Program-made: the position numbers and the translations under genes
From: Cupriavidus agavae
GTDB lineage: Bacteria; Pseudomonadota; Gammaproteobacteria; Burkholderiales; Burkholderiaceae
Assembly: GCF_004217045.1 (NCBI RefSeq)
Contig: NZ_SGXM01000001.1
Span: forward strand, 1,116,001 to 1,180,000
Direction of reading: 5' to 3'
DNA length: 64,000 nt
Notes under the pieces: generated by a model
What the model was told of the DNA's origin: nothing
Seen by the model: the letters and a program-made list of their open reading frames with translations, nothing else
The model's database searches: none
Shown: in pieces, positions 50,223-59,805 of the stretch
Layout of the letters: every line of letters starts with the position of its first letter
Numbering within the stretch: the stretch's first letter is position 1

Positions 50223-52826
50223 TCAGGCCGCGGCGCGCGACGATTCCAGGAAGTCCTGCGCAAAGCGTTGCAGCACGCCGCCGGCTTCGTAGATCGACAC
50301 CTCCTCGTCGCTGTCGAGCCGGCACAGCACCGGCACTTCGAGGCGGTCGCCGTCGCGCCGGTGGATCACCAGCGTCAGTTCGGCACGCGGGCGGCGCTGG
50401 CCCACCACGTCGAACGTCTCGGTGCCGTCGATGCCGAGCGTCGTGCGGTTCGTGCCGGGGTAGAACTCCACGGGCAGCACGCCCATGCCGATCAGGTTGG
50501 TACGGTGGATGCGCTCGAAGCCCTCGGCCACGATCGCCTCCACGCCAGCCAGCCGCACGCCCTTGGCGGCCCAGTCGCGCGACGAGCCCTGGCCGTAGTC
50601 GGCGCCCGCCACAATGATCAGCGGCTGCTTGCGCTCCATATACGTCTCGATGGCTTCCCACATCCGCACCACCTTGCCTTCGGGCTCGATACGGGCCAGC
50701 GAACCCTTCTTCACGGCGCCATCGACCACGGCCATCTCGTTGAGCAGCGTGGGGTTGGCGAACGTGGCGCGCTGGGCGGTCAGGTGGTCGCCCCGGTGCG
50801 TGGCGTAGGAATTGAAGTCTTCCTCGGGCAGGCCCATCTTCGCCAGGTACTCGCCGGCCGCGCTGTTCAGCATGATCGCGTTCGATGGCGAGAGGTGGTC
50901 GGTCGTGATGTTGTCGCCCAGCACCGCCAGCGCGCGCATGCCGCGCAGCGTGCGCTCCCCGGCCAGCGCGCCTTCCCAGTACGGCGGGCGGCGGATATAG
51001 GTGCTCTGCGGGCGCCAGTCATAGAGCGGGTCGGTCGAGGTGTCGTTCTCGGCATGCAGCGCGAACATCGGCTCGTAGACCTTGCGGAACTGCTCGGGCT
51101 TGACGCTCTGGCGCACGATCGCGTCGATTTCATCGTCGTTCGGCCAGATGTCCTTCAGGTAGACCGGCTGCCCGTCGCTGCCGATGCCCAGCACGTCCTG
51201 CTCGATATCGAACCGGATCGTGCCGGCGATGGCATACGCCACCACCAGCGGCGGCGAGGCCAGGAATGCCTGCCTGGCGTACGGGTGGATGCGGCCGTCG
51301 AAGTTGCGGTTCCCGGACAGCACGGCCGTGGCATAGAGGTCGCGGTCGATGATTTCCTGCTGGATCTTCGGGTCCAGCGCGCCGGACATGCCGTTGCACG
51401 TGGTGCAGGCAAACGCCACGATGCCGAAGCCGAGCTTTTCGAGGTCGGGCAGGAGATTGGCTTCTTCCAGATACAACTCGACCGCCTTGGACCCCGGCGC
51501 CAGCGACGACTTGACCCATGGCTTGCGCGTCAGGCCCTTCGCGTTGGCGTTGCGGGCCAGCAGGGCGGCGGCAATCACGTTGCGCGGGTTGCTGGTGTTG
51601 GTGCAGCTGGTGATGGCGGCGATGATGACCGCGCCGTCGGGCATCTGGCCCGGCGTTTCCTCCCACTTGCCGGCAATGCCGCGCGCGGCCAGGTCGGAGG
51701 TGGGCAGGCGCTTGTGCGGGTTCGACGGGCCGGCCATGTTGCGTACCACGGTCGAGAGGTCGAAGCGCAGCGTGCGCTCGTATTCGGCACCGGCCAGCGC
51801 GTCGGCCCACAGGCCGGCGGTCCTGGCGTAGGTCTCCACCAGTTGCACCTGGGTTTCGTCCCGGCCGGTCAGGCGCAGGTAATCGGTGGTCTGGCCGTCG
51901 ATGAAGAACATCGCGGCCGTGGCGCCGTACTCGGGCGCCATGTTCGAGATCGTGGCGCGGTCGCCCAGCGTCAGGCTGGCTGCGCCTTCGCCGCGGAACT
52001 CCAGGTACGCGCCGACCACCTTTTCCTTGCGCAGGAACTCGGTCAGAGCCAGCACGATATCGGTGGCCGTGATGCCGGGCTGGCGGCGGCCGGTCAGCTC
52101 CACGCCAACGATGTCAGGCAGGCGCATCCACGAGGCGCGGCCCAGCATCACGTTCTCGGCTTCCAGCCCGCCCACGCCGATGGCGATCACGCCCAGCGCG
52201 TCCACGTGCGGCGTGTGGCTGTCGGTGCCCACGCAGGTGTCGGGATACGCCACGCCGGCCACGGTATCGGCCTGGATCACCGGCGACATCTTCTCCAGGT
52301 TGATCTGGTGCATGATGCCGTTGCCCGGGGGAATCACGTCCACGTTGCGGAACGCCTTCTTGGTCCAGTTGATGAAATCGAAACGGTCCTCGTTGCGCCG
52401 ATCCTCGATGGCGCGGTTCTTCTGGAATGCGTCCGGGTCGAAGCCGCCGCATTCCACGGCCAGCGAGTGGTCCACGATCAGCTGCACCGGCACCACCGGA
52501 TTGACCTTGGCCGGGTCGCCGCCCTGGTCGGCAATGGCGTCGCGCAGCCCGGCCAGGTCCACCAGCGCGGTCTGGCCCAGGATGTCGTGGCAGACCACGC
52601 GGGCCGGGAACCACGGGAAATCGAGGTCGCGGCGGCGCTCGATCAGTTGCCTGAGCGAATCGGCCAGCGTGGCCGGGTCGCAGCGGCGCACCAGGTTCTC
52701 GGCGAGCACGCGCGAGGTGTAGGGCAGTTTGTCCCAGGCGCCGGGAGAGATGTCATTGACGGCGGCGCGGGCGTCGAAGTAGTCGAGCTTGGAACCGGGC
52801 AGCGGCTTGCGGTAGGCGGTATTCAT
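50223..52826 (-). CDS. acnD: 2-methylcitrate dehydratase AcnD (Fe/S-dependent)
   Basis: An aconitase-family 4Fe-4S enzyme dehydrating 2-methylcitrate in propionate breakdown. The 867-residue protein begins MNTAYRKPLPGSKLDYFDARAAV. It shows the aconitase domains with GVGGLEAENVMLGRAS, the cluster cysteine in TSCTNTSNPRNV and the pair in ACTTCNGMSG, and the swivel domain with GADYGQGSSRDWAAKG. The frame runs to 52862, but ATG at 52826 fits the family. It stands between prpC and prpF in the operon. Confidence 0.96.
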   Translation of the reverse strand: MNTAYRKPLPGSKLDYFDARAAVNDISPGAWDKLPYTSRVLAENLVRRCDPATLADSLRQLIERRRDLDFPWFPARVVCHDILGQTALVDLAGLRDAIADQGGDPAKVNPVVPVQLIVDHSLAVECGGFDPDAFQKNRAIEDRRNEDRFDFINWTKKAFRNVDVIPPGNGIMHQINLEKMSPVIQADTVAGVAYPDTCVGTDSHTPHVDALGVIAIGVGGLEAENVMLGRASWMRLPDIVGVELTGRRQPGITATDIVLALTEFLRKEKVVGAYLEFRGEGAASLTLGDRATISNMAPEYGATAAMFFIDGQTTDYLRLTGRDETQVQLVETYARTAGLWADALAGAEYERTLRFDLSTVVRNMAGPSNPHKRLPTSDLAARGIAGKWEETPGQMPDGAVIIAAITSCTNTSNPRNVIAAALLARNANAKGLTRKPWVKSSLAPGSKAVELYLEEANLLPDLEKLGFGIVAFACTTCNGMSGALDPKIQQEIIDRDLYATAVLSGNRNFDGRIHPYARQAFLASPPLVVAYAIAGTIRFDIEQDVLGIGSDGQPVYLKDIWPNDDEIDAIVRQSVKPEQFRKVYEPMFALHAENDTSTDPLYDWRPQSTYIRRPPYWEGALAGERTLRGMRALAVLGDNITTDHLSPSNAIMLNSAAGEYLAKMGLPEEDFNSYATHRGDHLTAQRATFANPTLLNEMAVVDGAVKKGSLARIEPEGKVVRMWEAIETYMERKQPLIIVAGADYGQGSSRDWAAKGVRLAGVEAIVAEGFERIHRTNLIGMGVLPVEFYPGTNRTTLGIDGTETFDVVGQRRPRAELTLVIHRRDGDRLEVPVLCRLDSDEEVSIYEAGGVLQRFAQDFLESSRAAA

Positions 52827-52939
52827 GGCAGCGTGAGGACTGGGTGCCTGCCGCCCGCGCACCGGCGGGGCCGGCGGCGGGAAGTGGCACTTTTACTATT
52901 TTCTGGGGTTGCCCCCGGATGAGGCGGGCGCCGGCAGGC

Positions 52940-54097
52940 TCAGGCGCGCTTCTCGATCGGCACGAACTTCAGGTTTTCCGGGCCGGTGTAGTTGGCGGTC
53001 GGGCGGATGATCTTGTTGTCCACCCGTTGTTCGATCACGTGCGCGGCCCAGCCCGAGGTACGGGCAATCACGAACAGCGGCGTGAACATGGCCGTGGGCA
53101 CGCCCATCAGGTGGTAGCTGACCGCGCTGAACCAGTCCAGGTTCGGGAACATCTTCTTGGCGTCGGCCATGACCGATTCCAGGCGTTCGGCGATGCTGAA
53201 CATCTTCATCGAGCCGGCGTCCTTCGACAGCTTGCGCGCCACTTCCTTGATCACCTCGTTGCGCGGGTCGCTGATCGTATACACCGGGTGGCCGAAGCCG
53301 ATCACCACTTCCTTGTTCTCCACGCGGCGGCGGATGTCGGCCTCGGCCTCGTCCGGCGTGTCGTAGCGCTTCTGGATCTCGAACGCCACCTCGTTGGCGC
53401 CGCCATGCTTGGGGCCGCGCAGCGCGCCGATGCCGCCGCAGATGGCCGAGTACATGTCGGAACCCGTGCCTGCCACCACGCGGCAGGCGAACGTCGAGGC
53501 GTTGAACTCGTGCTCCGCGTAGAGGATCAGCGAGGTCTGCATCGCCCGTTCCCAGAGCTTGGACGGCGGCTCGCCGTGCAGCAGGTGCAGGAAGTGGGCG
53601 GCAATCGAGTCGTCGTCGGTCTCCACCTCGATGCGGCGGCCGTTGTGGCTGTAGTGGTACCAGTACAGCAGCATCGAGCCCAGGCTGGCCATCAGGCGGT
53701 CGGCGATGTCGCGTGCGCCCGGGTGGTTGTGGTCGTCCTTCTCGGGCAGCACCGTGCCGAGCACCGATACGCCCGTGCGCATCACGTCCATCGGGTGGGC
53801 GCTGGCCGGCACCCATTCCAGCGCGGCCTTGACGTTGGCGGGCAGGCCGCGCAACGCCTTGAGCCTGGCCTTGTAGGCAGCCAGTTCAGACTTGTTCGGC
53901 AGCTTGCCGTGCACCAGCAGGTGGGCGATTTCCTCGAATTCGCAGGTGTCCGCGATGTCGAGGATGTCGTAGCCGCGATAGTGCAGGTCGTTACCGCTGC
54001 GGCCGACCGTGCACAGCGCGGTGTTGCCGGCGGCAACGCCCGACAGGGCAACGGACTTCTTGGGCTTGGGGGTGGCCAGCGGTTGGGCTTCGGACAT
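52940..54097 (-). CDS. prpC: 2-methylcitrate synthase
   Basis: The enzyme condenses propionyl-CoA with oxaloacetate to 2-methylcitrate, first step of the cycle. The 385-residue citrate synthase-fold protein has [45 protein letters not shown] with the catalytic His, and [14 protein letters not shown] with the second His. The start at 54097 has a strong AAGGAGA site; the extended frame to 54166 would add 23 poorly conserved residues. It is 110 bases behind prpB. Confidence 0.95.
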   Translation of the reverse strand: MSEAQPLATPKPKKSVALSGVAAGNTALCTVGRSGNDLHYRGYDILDIADTCEFEEIAHLLVHGKLPNKSELAAYKARLKALRGLPANVKAALEWVPASAHPMDVMRTGVSVLGTVLPEKDDHNHPGARDIADRLMASLGSMLLYWYHYSHNGRRIEVETDDDSIAAHFLHLLHGEPPSKLWERAMQTSLILYAEHEFNASTFACRVVAGTGSDMYSAICGGIGALRGPKHGGANEVAFEIQKRYDTPDEAEADIRRRVENKEVVIGFGHPVYTISDPRNEVIKEVARKLSKDAGSMKMFSIAERLESVMADAKKMFPNLDWFSAVSYHLMGVPTAMFTPLFVIARTSGWAAHVIEQRVDNKIIRPTANYTGPENLKFVPIEKRA

Positions 54098-54207
54098 CTG
54101 GGTCTCCTTTTTCTGGTCTTGCTTGACGTTTCTGACGTTTTTCGAGGGGGATTGGCGAGCGGCCATGGCGTGGAGTCTCGCGGCTGAGGTTGCGGGGCGT
54201 CTCGTGG

Positions 54208-55116
54208 TTACTTGCCCTTGCCCTGGGCGAACAGCGCGTCGAGCTTGTTCTCGTAGGCATGGTAGTCGATGCGCTCGTACAGTTCGGCGCGCGTCTGCAT
54301 CGTATCGACCACATTCTTCTGGGTGCCGTCGCGGCGGATCGCGGCGTAGACGTTCTCGGCGGCCTTGTTGGCGGCACGGAACGCCGACAGCGGATACAGC
54401 GACATCGCCACGCCCACGCTGCGCAGGTCGTCCAGCGTGAAGTACGGGGTGGCGCCGAATTCGGTCAGGTTGGCCAGCACCGGCACTTTCACGGCATCGA
54501 CGAACTTGCGGTACATGTCGAGGTCGGTCATGGCCTCGGGGAAGATGGCGTCGGCGCCGGCTTCCACGCAGGCCACGGCGCGTTCGATGGCCTTGTCGAG
54601 CCCTTCCACGGCCAGCGCGTCGGTGCGGGCCATGATCACGAAGTTCTCGTCGGTGCGGGCATCGACGGCGGCCTTGATGCGGTCGACCATCTCGTCCTGG
54701 CCCACGATTTCCTTGCCCGGACGGTGGCCGCAGCGCTTGGCGCCCACCTGGTCCTCGATGTGCATGGCCGCCGCGCCGAACTTGATCAGCGAGCGCGTGG
54801 TGCGGGCCACGTTGAAGGCCGACGAGCCGAAGCCGGTGTCCACGTCGACCAGCAGCGGGGTGTCGCAGACATCGGTGATGCGGCGGATGTCGGTCAGTAC
54901 ATCGTCCAGGTTGGAAATGCCGAGGTCCGGCAGGCCCAGCGAACCCGCCGCCACGCCGCCACCCGACAGGTAGATGGCCCGGTAGCCGGCGCGCTTCGCC
55001 AGCAGGGCGTGGTTGGCGTTGATCGTGCCCGGAATCTGCAGCGGCGCTTCGTCGATCAGGGCCTGGCGGAAGCGGGCGCCTGCGGAGCGGGCGAGTTCGT
55101 TGGCGGTGAAGGTCAT
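54208..55116 (-). CDS. prpB: Methylisocitrate lyase
   Basis: The last enzyme of the 2-methylcitrate cycle, splitting 2-methylisocitrate to pyruvate and succinate. The 302-residue protein begins [17 protein letters not shown]. It shows [36 protein letters not shown] and the catalytic cysteine in [12 protein letters not shown]. It is the first gene of the operon behind the sigma-54 promoter. The longer frame to 55290 crosses that promoter and is not coding. Confidence 0.96.
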   Translation of the reverse strand: MTFTANELARSAGARFRQALIDEAPLQIPGTINANHALLAKRAGYRAIYLSGGGVAAGSLGLPDLGISNLDDVLTDIRRITDVCDTPLLVDVDTGFGSSAFNVARTTRSLIKFGAAAMHIEDQVGAKRCGHRPGKEIVGQDEMVDRIKAAVDARTDENFVIMARTDALAVEGLDKAIERAVACVEAGADAIFPEAMTDLDMYRKFVDAVKVPVLANLTEFGATPYFTLDDLRSVGVAMSLYPLSAFRAANKAAENVYAAIRRDGTQKNVVDTMQTRAELYERIDYHAYENKLDALFAQGKGK

Positions 55117-55180
55117 GGCGTGGATCTCGTTTTCGTATCGTTTCGATCCTGCTTGCGGGGCAGGGGCGGGGCAGACAGGC

Positions 55181-55195
55181 GCAAGGGGTGTGCCA
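55181..55195 (-). promoter_or_regulatory. Sigma-54 promoter of the prpBC-acnD-prpF operon
   Basis: On the minus strand TGGCAC-ACCCC-TTGC matches the -24/-12 consensus TGGCAC-N5-TTGC at every position. The start of transcription would fall near 55170, leaving a leader of roughly 55 bases before the prpB ATG. The divergent regulator PrpR is a sigma-54 activator, which agrees. Confidence 0.88.
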
Positions 55196-55314
55196 GAGTA
55201 ACCGGACTGGCCGGCGCGCGGCGGCCGGTGCCCTTGCGGTGCGCGTAATCCCTTATGGTTCAAGGGTTTGAGGTGATGTGGCGTTCTCACGGCGCCGCCT
55301 TTCCCAACGCTGCT

Positions 55315-55364
55315 ATTTCAAGTTTGGAAAGTTTCGTGCCGTTCACGGATTTCAAAGTTGAAAT
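55315..55364. promoter_or_regulatory. PrpR-binding palindromes in the prp divergent spacer
   Basis: A perfect 16-base palindrome, ATTTCAA-AG-TTGAAAT, spans 55349-55364, and a similar imperfect element ATTTCAAGTTTGGAAA spans 55315-55330. Their centres are 34 bases apart, about three helix turns. They lie 120-180 bases upstream of the sigma-54 promoter, the usual place for enhancer sites. Another near-perfect dyad (AATCCCTT / AAGGGTTT, 55247-55269) lies between them and the promoter. Confidence 0.7.
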
Positions 55365-55414
55365 GCGGCCGCGCCGGGCGCAGAATGGCGGGACGCCTGC
55401 AACCACCCCGAGCC

Positions 55415-57376
55415 ATGGCTTCGCTACCCGTTCCCTCGCTGCCTTCCGCTACCCCTGCCGCCGCGCGGCCCCGCATCTGGGCCATGGGCATCAGCCGCCT
55501 TTCTCGGGCGTTTGCCGACCTGATCCCGGCCTATGCGGCGCGGGCCGAGTTCCGGATCGTCGGCCGGGCCTTCGAGGCGGCGGCCAGTGCCATCAACCGC
55601 GAGGCCCGCGAAAACCGTGTCGATGTGGTGGTGGCCGGTGGTTCGAATGGCGCCTACCTGCGCCAGCACGTGGATGTGCCCGTGGTACTGGTCAAGGTCA
55701 CCGGCTTCGACGTGATGAGCGCGCTGGCTACCGCGCGTCGTATTTCTCCGAAGGTGGCGCTGGTCACGCACGCCTCGACCTATGCCGAGGTGGACGAGTT
55801 CGTGCAGGCGTTCGCCCTCGACATTCCGCGCTACACCTACCTGACCGAGGACGACGCCACGGCGCGCGTGCGGGCGCTCAAGGAGGAGGGTATCCGGGTG
55901 ATCGTGGGGCCGGGCATGGTGACCGACCTGGCCGACAAGTACGGGCTGGTGGGCGTGTTCCTGTATTCGGGCAACGCGGTGCGGCTGGCGCTGGAAGATG
56001 CCATCGAGGCCGCCCGGCTGCGGCGCATCGAATCGACGCGGCGCGACTATGTCAACGCGATCCTGGCGCATCTGAACGAAGGCGTGGCCGCCGTGGATGC
56101 CGAGGGGCGCGTCCAGGCATTCAATCCGGCCATGGAACGGTTTCTGGGCACCCCGGCCGGCGTGGCCGTGGGGCGCAAGCTGTCGACGCTGGCGCCGGGG
56201 CTGGCGCTCGACGGCGTGATGCAGAGCGGCACGCGCGAGCTGGAAGCCATCCACCGGCTTGGCGACCGCATGGTCGTGGTCAACCGGATTCCGATTGTCG
56301 GCGAGGCCGGCAGCGCCGGCGCCGTGCTGACCATCCAGGACGCCAACGCGATCCATCGCGCCGACCGCAACCTGCGCTCCCGCAACCGTCCGCGCGCCGC
56401 CGGCGTGCGCTACAGCCTCGCAGACCTGGCTGGCGATTCCCCGGCGATGAGCGGCCTGCGGGCGCTGGCCCGGCGCTACGCCGCGGTAGATTCCACGGTG
56501 CTGGTGAGTGGGGAAAGCGGTACCGGCAAGGAGGTGCTGGCGCAGGGCATGCACGACGCCAGCCCGCGCCGCGCGTTTCCGTTCGTGGCGGTGAACTGCG
56601 CCGCCTTCCCCGAGACGCTGCTGGAATCGGAACTGTTCGGCTACGAGGAGGGCGCTTTCACGGGCGCGCGACGCGGCGGCAAGGCGGGTTTGTTTGAGTC
56701 GGCCCATAACGGCACGCTGTTCCTCGACGAAGTGGGCGACATGCCCCCGGCGCTGCAGACCCGGCTGCTGCGCGTGCTCCAGGAAAAACAGGTGCTGCCG
56801 ATCGGCGGCATCGAGGCCGTGCCGGTCAACGTGCGGGTCATCGCCGCCACCCACCGCGACCTTGCCGCGCTGGTGCGCGACGGCACGTTCCGGCAGGATC
56901 TCTATTACCGGCTCAACATCCTGCGCATCGAGATGCCCCCGCTGCGCGACCGCTCGGCCGACCTCGCGGCGCTGGCGGCCCTGCTGTACCGCCGCGCCCA
57001 GGAACGGCTGGGCATCGCCGATCTCCAGCCGCTGCCGGCACCGGTCAGCGCGCGTCTGGCGTCCTACGCCTGGCCCGGCAATATCCGCGAACTCGAAAAC
57101 GTGACAGAACGCATCGCCGTGCTGGTGGCCGGCGTGGAACTGCCGCCGCTGGCGCTACAGCGGGAGTTGCAGGCCGCCGTGCCGGAGCTGTTCGGCCATG
57201 CCACGCCGATCGCAGCAGCGGTGCCCGACGCCCAGTCACTGGCCACGGTGGCCCGCACGAGCCAGGCCGACCATATTCGCCGCGTGTTGGAGGAGTGCGG
57301 AGGCAATCGGACGGAAGCCTGCGCGAGGCTCGGCATCAGCGCCACCACGCTGTGGAGGCGATTGAAGGAAGGGTAA
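55415..57376 (+). CDS. prpR: Propionate catabolism sigma-54 activator PrpR
   Basis: An enhancer-binding activator that senses 2-methylcitrate. The 653-residue protein has the PrpR N-terminal domain (about 20-190, LSRAFADLIPAYAARAEFRIVGRAFEAA reading). A PAS-like segment (about 205-310) follows. The sigma-54 AAA domain has Walker A GESGTGKE near residue 366 and the sigma-54 contact loop GAFTGA near 412. The C-terminal Fis-type helix-turn-helix reads CARLGISATTLWRRL. ATG at 55415 is preferred; two others at 55385 and 55358 are in frame. It is divergent from the operon it activates. Confidence 0.94.
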   Translation: MASLPVPSLPSATPAAARPRIWAMGISRLSRAFADLIPAYAARAEFRIVGRAFEAAASAINREARENRVDVVVAGGSNGAYLRQHVDVPVVLVKVTGFDVMSALATARRISPKVALVTHASTYAEVDEFVQAFALDIPRYTYLTEDDATARVRALKEEGIRVIVGPGMVTDLADKYGLVGVFLYSGNAVRLALEDAIEAARLRRIESTRRDYVNAILAHLNEGVAAVDAEGRVQAFNPAMERFLGTPAGVAVGRKLSTLAPGLALDGVMQSGTRELEAIHRLGDRMVVVNRIPIVGEAGSAGAVLTIQDANAIHRADRNLRSRNRPRAAGVRYSLADLAGDSPAMSGLRALARRYAAVDSTVLVSGESGTGKEVLAQGMHDASPRRAFPFVAVNCAAFPETLLESELFGYEEGAFTGARRGGKAGLFESAHNGTLFLDEVGDMPPALQTRLLRVLQEKQVLPIGGIEAVPVNVRVIAATHRDLAALVRDGTFRQDLYYRLNILRIEMPPLRDRSADLAALAALLYRRAQERLGIADLQPLPAPVSARLASYAWPGNIRELENVTERIAVLVAGVELPPLALQRELQAAVPELFGHATPIAAAVPDAQSLATVARTSQADHIRRVLEECGGNRTEACARLGISATTLWRRLKEG

Positions 57377-57453
57377 TGGCCTGCCTCCGCGCCAGCAGGG
57401 TCGGAAGCCCTATATCGCAATTAACCGCCATATCACCTCCCCACACCCCAAAG

Positions 57454-57491
57454 AAAAAGCCCCTCCCGATTTCCATCGGAAGGGGCTTTTT
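57454..57491. terminator. Bidirectional terminator between prpR and egtB
   Basis: AAAAAGCCCC on the left pairs with GGGGCTTTTT on the right, and the inner stem continues with CCGAT/ATCGG. Both strands end in T-runs, suiting the two convergent genes. Confidence 0.88.
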
Positions 57492-57531
57492 CCTTTCTGC
57501 CTCCAGGAAAGGGCCAGTCAAGCCGGACCGG

Positions 57532-58827
57532 TCAAACATCGTCCGCCAGCCGCAGGCCCGTGAACTGCCAGCGCTGCTGCGGGTAGAAGAAATTGCGGTA
57601 AGTCGCGCGGATATGCGATTCCGGCGTCACGCACGAGCCGCCGCGCAGCACCATCTGGCTGCTCATGAACTTGCCGTTGTATTCGCCGACGGCCCCGGTG
57701 CTGGGCCGGAAGCCGGGGTAGGGCAGGAAGGCGCTGGCCGTCCATTCCCATACATCGCCGAACATCTGGCGCAGCACGCCCGAAGTGTTCTGCCGGTCGG
57801 GCAGCGGCCGCAGCGAGCGGCCTTCGATGAAATTGCCGGTGGCGGGCAGGTTGCGGGCGGCGTGCTCCCACTCCGCCTCGGTCGGCAGGCGGCGCTCGGC
57901 CCAGCGCGCGAAGGCGTCGGCCTCGAAGAAGCTCACGTGGGTCACCGGGCTGTCCGGGTCCACCGGGTGCATGCCGCGCAGGCTCATCTGCCACCAGGTG
58001 CCGTCGCGCGCCTCCCAGTACAGCGGCGCCTCGATCTGGTTGTCGCAGACCCAGCGCCAGCCGTCCGACAGCCACAGCCCGGCGGTCTGGTAGCCGCCAT
58101 CCTCGATGAATTCGAACCACTGCCGGTTGCTCACCGGGTGCGAGCACAGCGCGTACGGCCGCAGCAGCACCTGGTGGCGCGGGCCTTCGCAATCGAACGC
58201 GAAGCCGTCGCCGCCGTGGCCCACCGAGACGATGTCGCCGGCAAACCTGATCCATTCCGGCGCCGGGCGCGGGTCGGCCACCACCGGCACCACCAGTTCG
58301 GGCGCGTAGGCGGGGCGCAGCGGATTCTGGGCGAACAGGTGGAGGATGTCGGTCAGCAGCAGCTCCTGGTGCTGTTGCTCGTGGTGCAGGCCGAGCGTGA
58401 TCAGCGCGGCCTCGTCGTCGGTCTGCGCGGTCATCAGCAGCGAGAACATGCTCTCGTCGATGGCCTCGCGGTAGGCCAGGATCTCGTCCAGGCTCGGACG
58501 CGTCAGCAGCCCCCGGCGCGGACGCGGATGGCGCGCGCCAACGGCCTCGTAATAGGAATTGAAGAGATAGCGATACTGCGGATCGACCGGTTCGTAGTCC
58601 GGCACGCGGGCGCCAAGCACGAACTCCTCGAAGAACCAGCTGGTATGGGCCAGGTGCCACTTGGCCGGGCTGGCATCGTCCATCGACTGGACGGTGGCAT
58701 CGGCGTCGGACAGGTCAGCCACCAGCATTTCGGTCGCGGCGCGCACATGGCGATACTGGCTCAGCAGCGCGGGTTCCTGCGGGGGATGGCTGGCGGTGGC
58801 TGGCAACAGTGCTGAGGCTGTGGTCAT
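57532..58827 (-). CDS. egtB: Ergothioneine biosynthesis protein EgtB
   Basis: A non-heme iron sulfoxide synthase joining hercynine with cysteine or gamma-glutamylcysteine. The 431-residue protein has an N-terminal DinB-like domain with iron ligands His61 (HLAH) and His149/His153 (HHEQQHQE). A C-terminal formylglycine-generating-enzyme-like domain follows, with GDVWEWTASAFLPYPGF and LRGGSCVTP. The start at 58827 removes a 13-residue extension. No egtD methyltransferase is adjacent, which is unusual, because the pair is often an operon. Confidence 0.92.
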   Translation of the reverse strand: MTTASALLPATASHPPQEPALLSQYRHVRAATEMLVADLSDADATVQSMDDASPAKWHLAHTSWFFEEFVLGARVPDYEPVDPQYRYLFNSYYEAVGARHPRPRRGLLTRPSLDEILAYREAIDESMFSLLMTAQTDDEAALITLGLHHEQQHQELLLTDILHLFAQNPLRPAYAPELVVPVVADPRPAPEWIRFAGDIVSVGHGGDGFAFDCEGPRHQVLLRPYALCSHPVSNRQWFEFIEDGGYQTAGLWLSDGWRWVCDNQIEAPLYWEARDGTWWQMSLRGMHPVDPDSPVTHVSFFEADAFARWAERRLPTEAEWEHAARNLPATGNFIEGRSLRPLPDRQNTSGVLRQMFGDVWEWTASAFLPYPGFRPSTGAVGEYNGKFMSSQMVLRGGSCVTPESHIRATYRNFFYPQQRWQFTGLRLADDV

Positions 58828-58938
58828 GCAGGCTCCCGGTGGGCTGGCGGACAGTCGAACCATCATAGACCTATCCGACCGGTGGGGCGAGCGGCGGGAA
58901 TTCGGCGATCGGTGTCAGTCAATGCCTACAGGCCGCCA

Positions 58939-58982
58939 CAAAAAAACCCGCATCCCCGGTCCGGGCGGACAGGGGATGCGGG
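58939..58982 (-). terminator. Terminator after azoR
   Basis: CCCGCATCCCC (58947-58957) is a perfect complement of GGGGATGCGGG (58972-58982). Read on the minus strand the stem is followed by seven T residues, so it ends the azoR transcript. A 14-base loop separates the arms. Confidence 0.85.
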
Positions 58983-59050
58983 CAGGCAGCGTCGGCGCCG
59001 AGGGGACGGCGCCGGGGTCTTCACGGAGTCGTTACAAGGCGCGGGCCGGT

Positions 59051-59668
59051 TCAGGCGGCGGCGCGGACAGCGTCGTTGAGCGCGGCGATCTCGGTACGGG
59101 CCTTGTTCAGGCCGGCTTCGCGGGCTTCCGGGCCCATTGCCAGGCCGTGGGCGCGCACGAACTGGATATCGGTGATGCCCAGGAAGCGCAGCACGGCGTC
59201 CATGGTGATCTCATGCAGATCCAGCGCCGCGTCATCCTGGCGCACACCGCCACGCGACGACACCACGATGGCGCGCGCCCTGGCCAGCCCTTCGGGACCG
59301 TTGGCCGTGTAGCGGAACGAGCGGCCAGCCTGCGCCACGCGGTCGATCCAGGCCTTGAGCTGGCTCGGGATGCCGAAGTTGTACTGCGGCGCGCCGATCA
59401 CCAGCACGTCGGCGGCCAGGAATTCAGCCAGGAACGTCTCGGTACGGTCGAGTTCGGCCTGCTGCTCGGCATTCAGGCCATCCTTCGGGCCACCCAGCAC
59501 GGGCAACAGGTGGTTGCCGAGGTGGGCCGGCGCGTCGCGGTCCAGGTCGCGCACGGTGACGTTGGCGCCCGGGTTGGCGGCCACGAGGTCGGCCACGATG
59601 CTGGCGGTCAGGTTGCGCGAAACGGAGTTGTCGCCCAGTACGCTCGAATCGATTTGGAGGATGTTCAT
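59051..59668 (-). CDS. azoR: FMN-dependent NADH-azoreductase
   Basis: A flavodoxin-fold NADH:quinone/azo oxidoreductase, usually linked to quinone and thiol stress. The 205-residue protein begins MNILQIDSSVLGDNSVSRNL with the phosphate-binding loop. It contains VLVIGAPQYNFGIPSQLKAWIDRVAQAGRSFRY, the strongest signature, and SSRGGV. The start at 59668 removes a 34-residue upstream extension. A LysR gene is divergent and probably controls it. Confidence 0.95.
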   Translation of the reverse strand: MNILQIDSSVLGDNSVSRNLTASIVADLVAANPGANVTVRDLDRDAPAHLGNHLLPVLGGPKDGLNAEQQAELDRTETFLAEFLAADVLVIGAPQYNFGIPSQLKAWIDRVAQAGRSFRYTANGPEGLARARAIVVSSRGGVRQDDAALDLHEITMDAVLRFLGITDIQFVRAHGLAMGPEAREAGLNKARTEIAALNDAVRAAA

Positions 59669-59755
59669 TTGTCTGGCCCCACTGAAGTTCGTTTGGATGG
59701 CTGAAAGATAGAGGCTGGCCATTGATGCCGGTAGTGAGGCAAAATGCAAATGATT

Positions 59756-59779
59756 GTTCTGTTTGTGCAACGACAGAAC
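59756..59779. promoter_or_regulatory. Dyad in the azoR-LysR spacer
   Basis: GTTCTGT (59756-59762) is a perfect complement of ACAGAAC (59773-59779) with ten bases between. It lies 27 bases before the LysR ATG and is a likely binding site for that regulator, controlling both genes. Confidence 0.55.
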
Positions 59780-59805
59780 GCGTGATTCGTGAAAAGGCCA
59801 TTCCG

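Noticed and set aside
48639..52922. 1427-codon open frame on the + strand opposite ansB, prpF and acnD
   Set aside because: It lies antisense to three well-supported genes. Its translation is Arg/His/Val-rich without any domain, the usual antisense artefact of high-GC genes.
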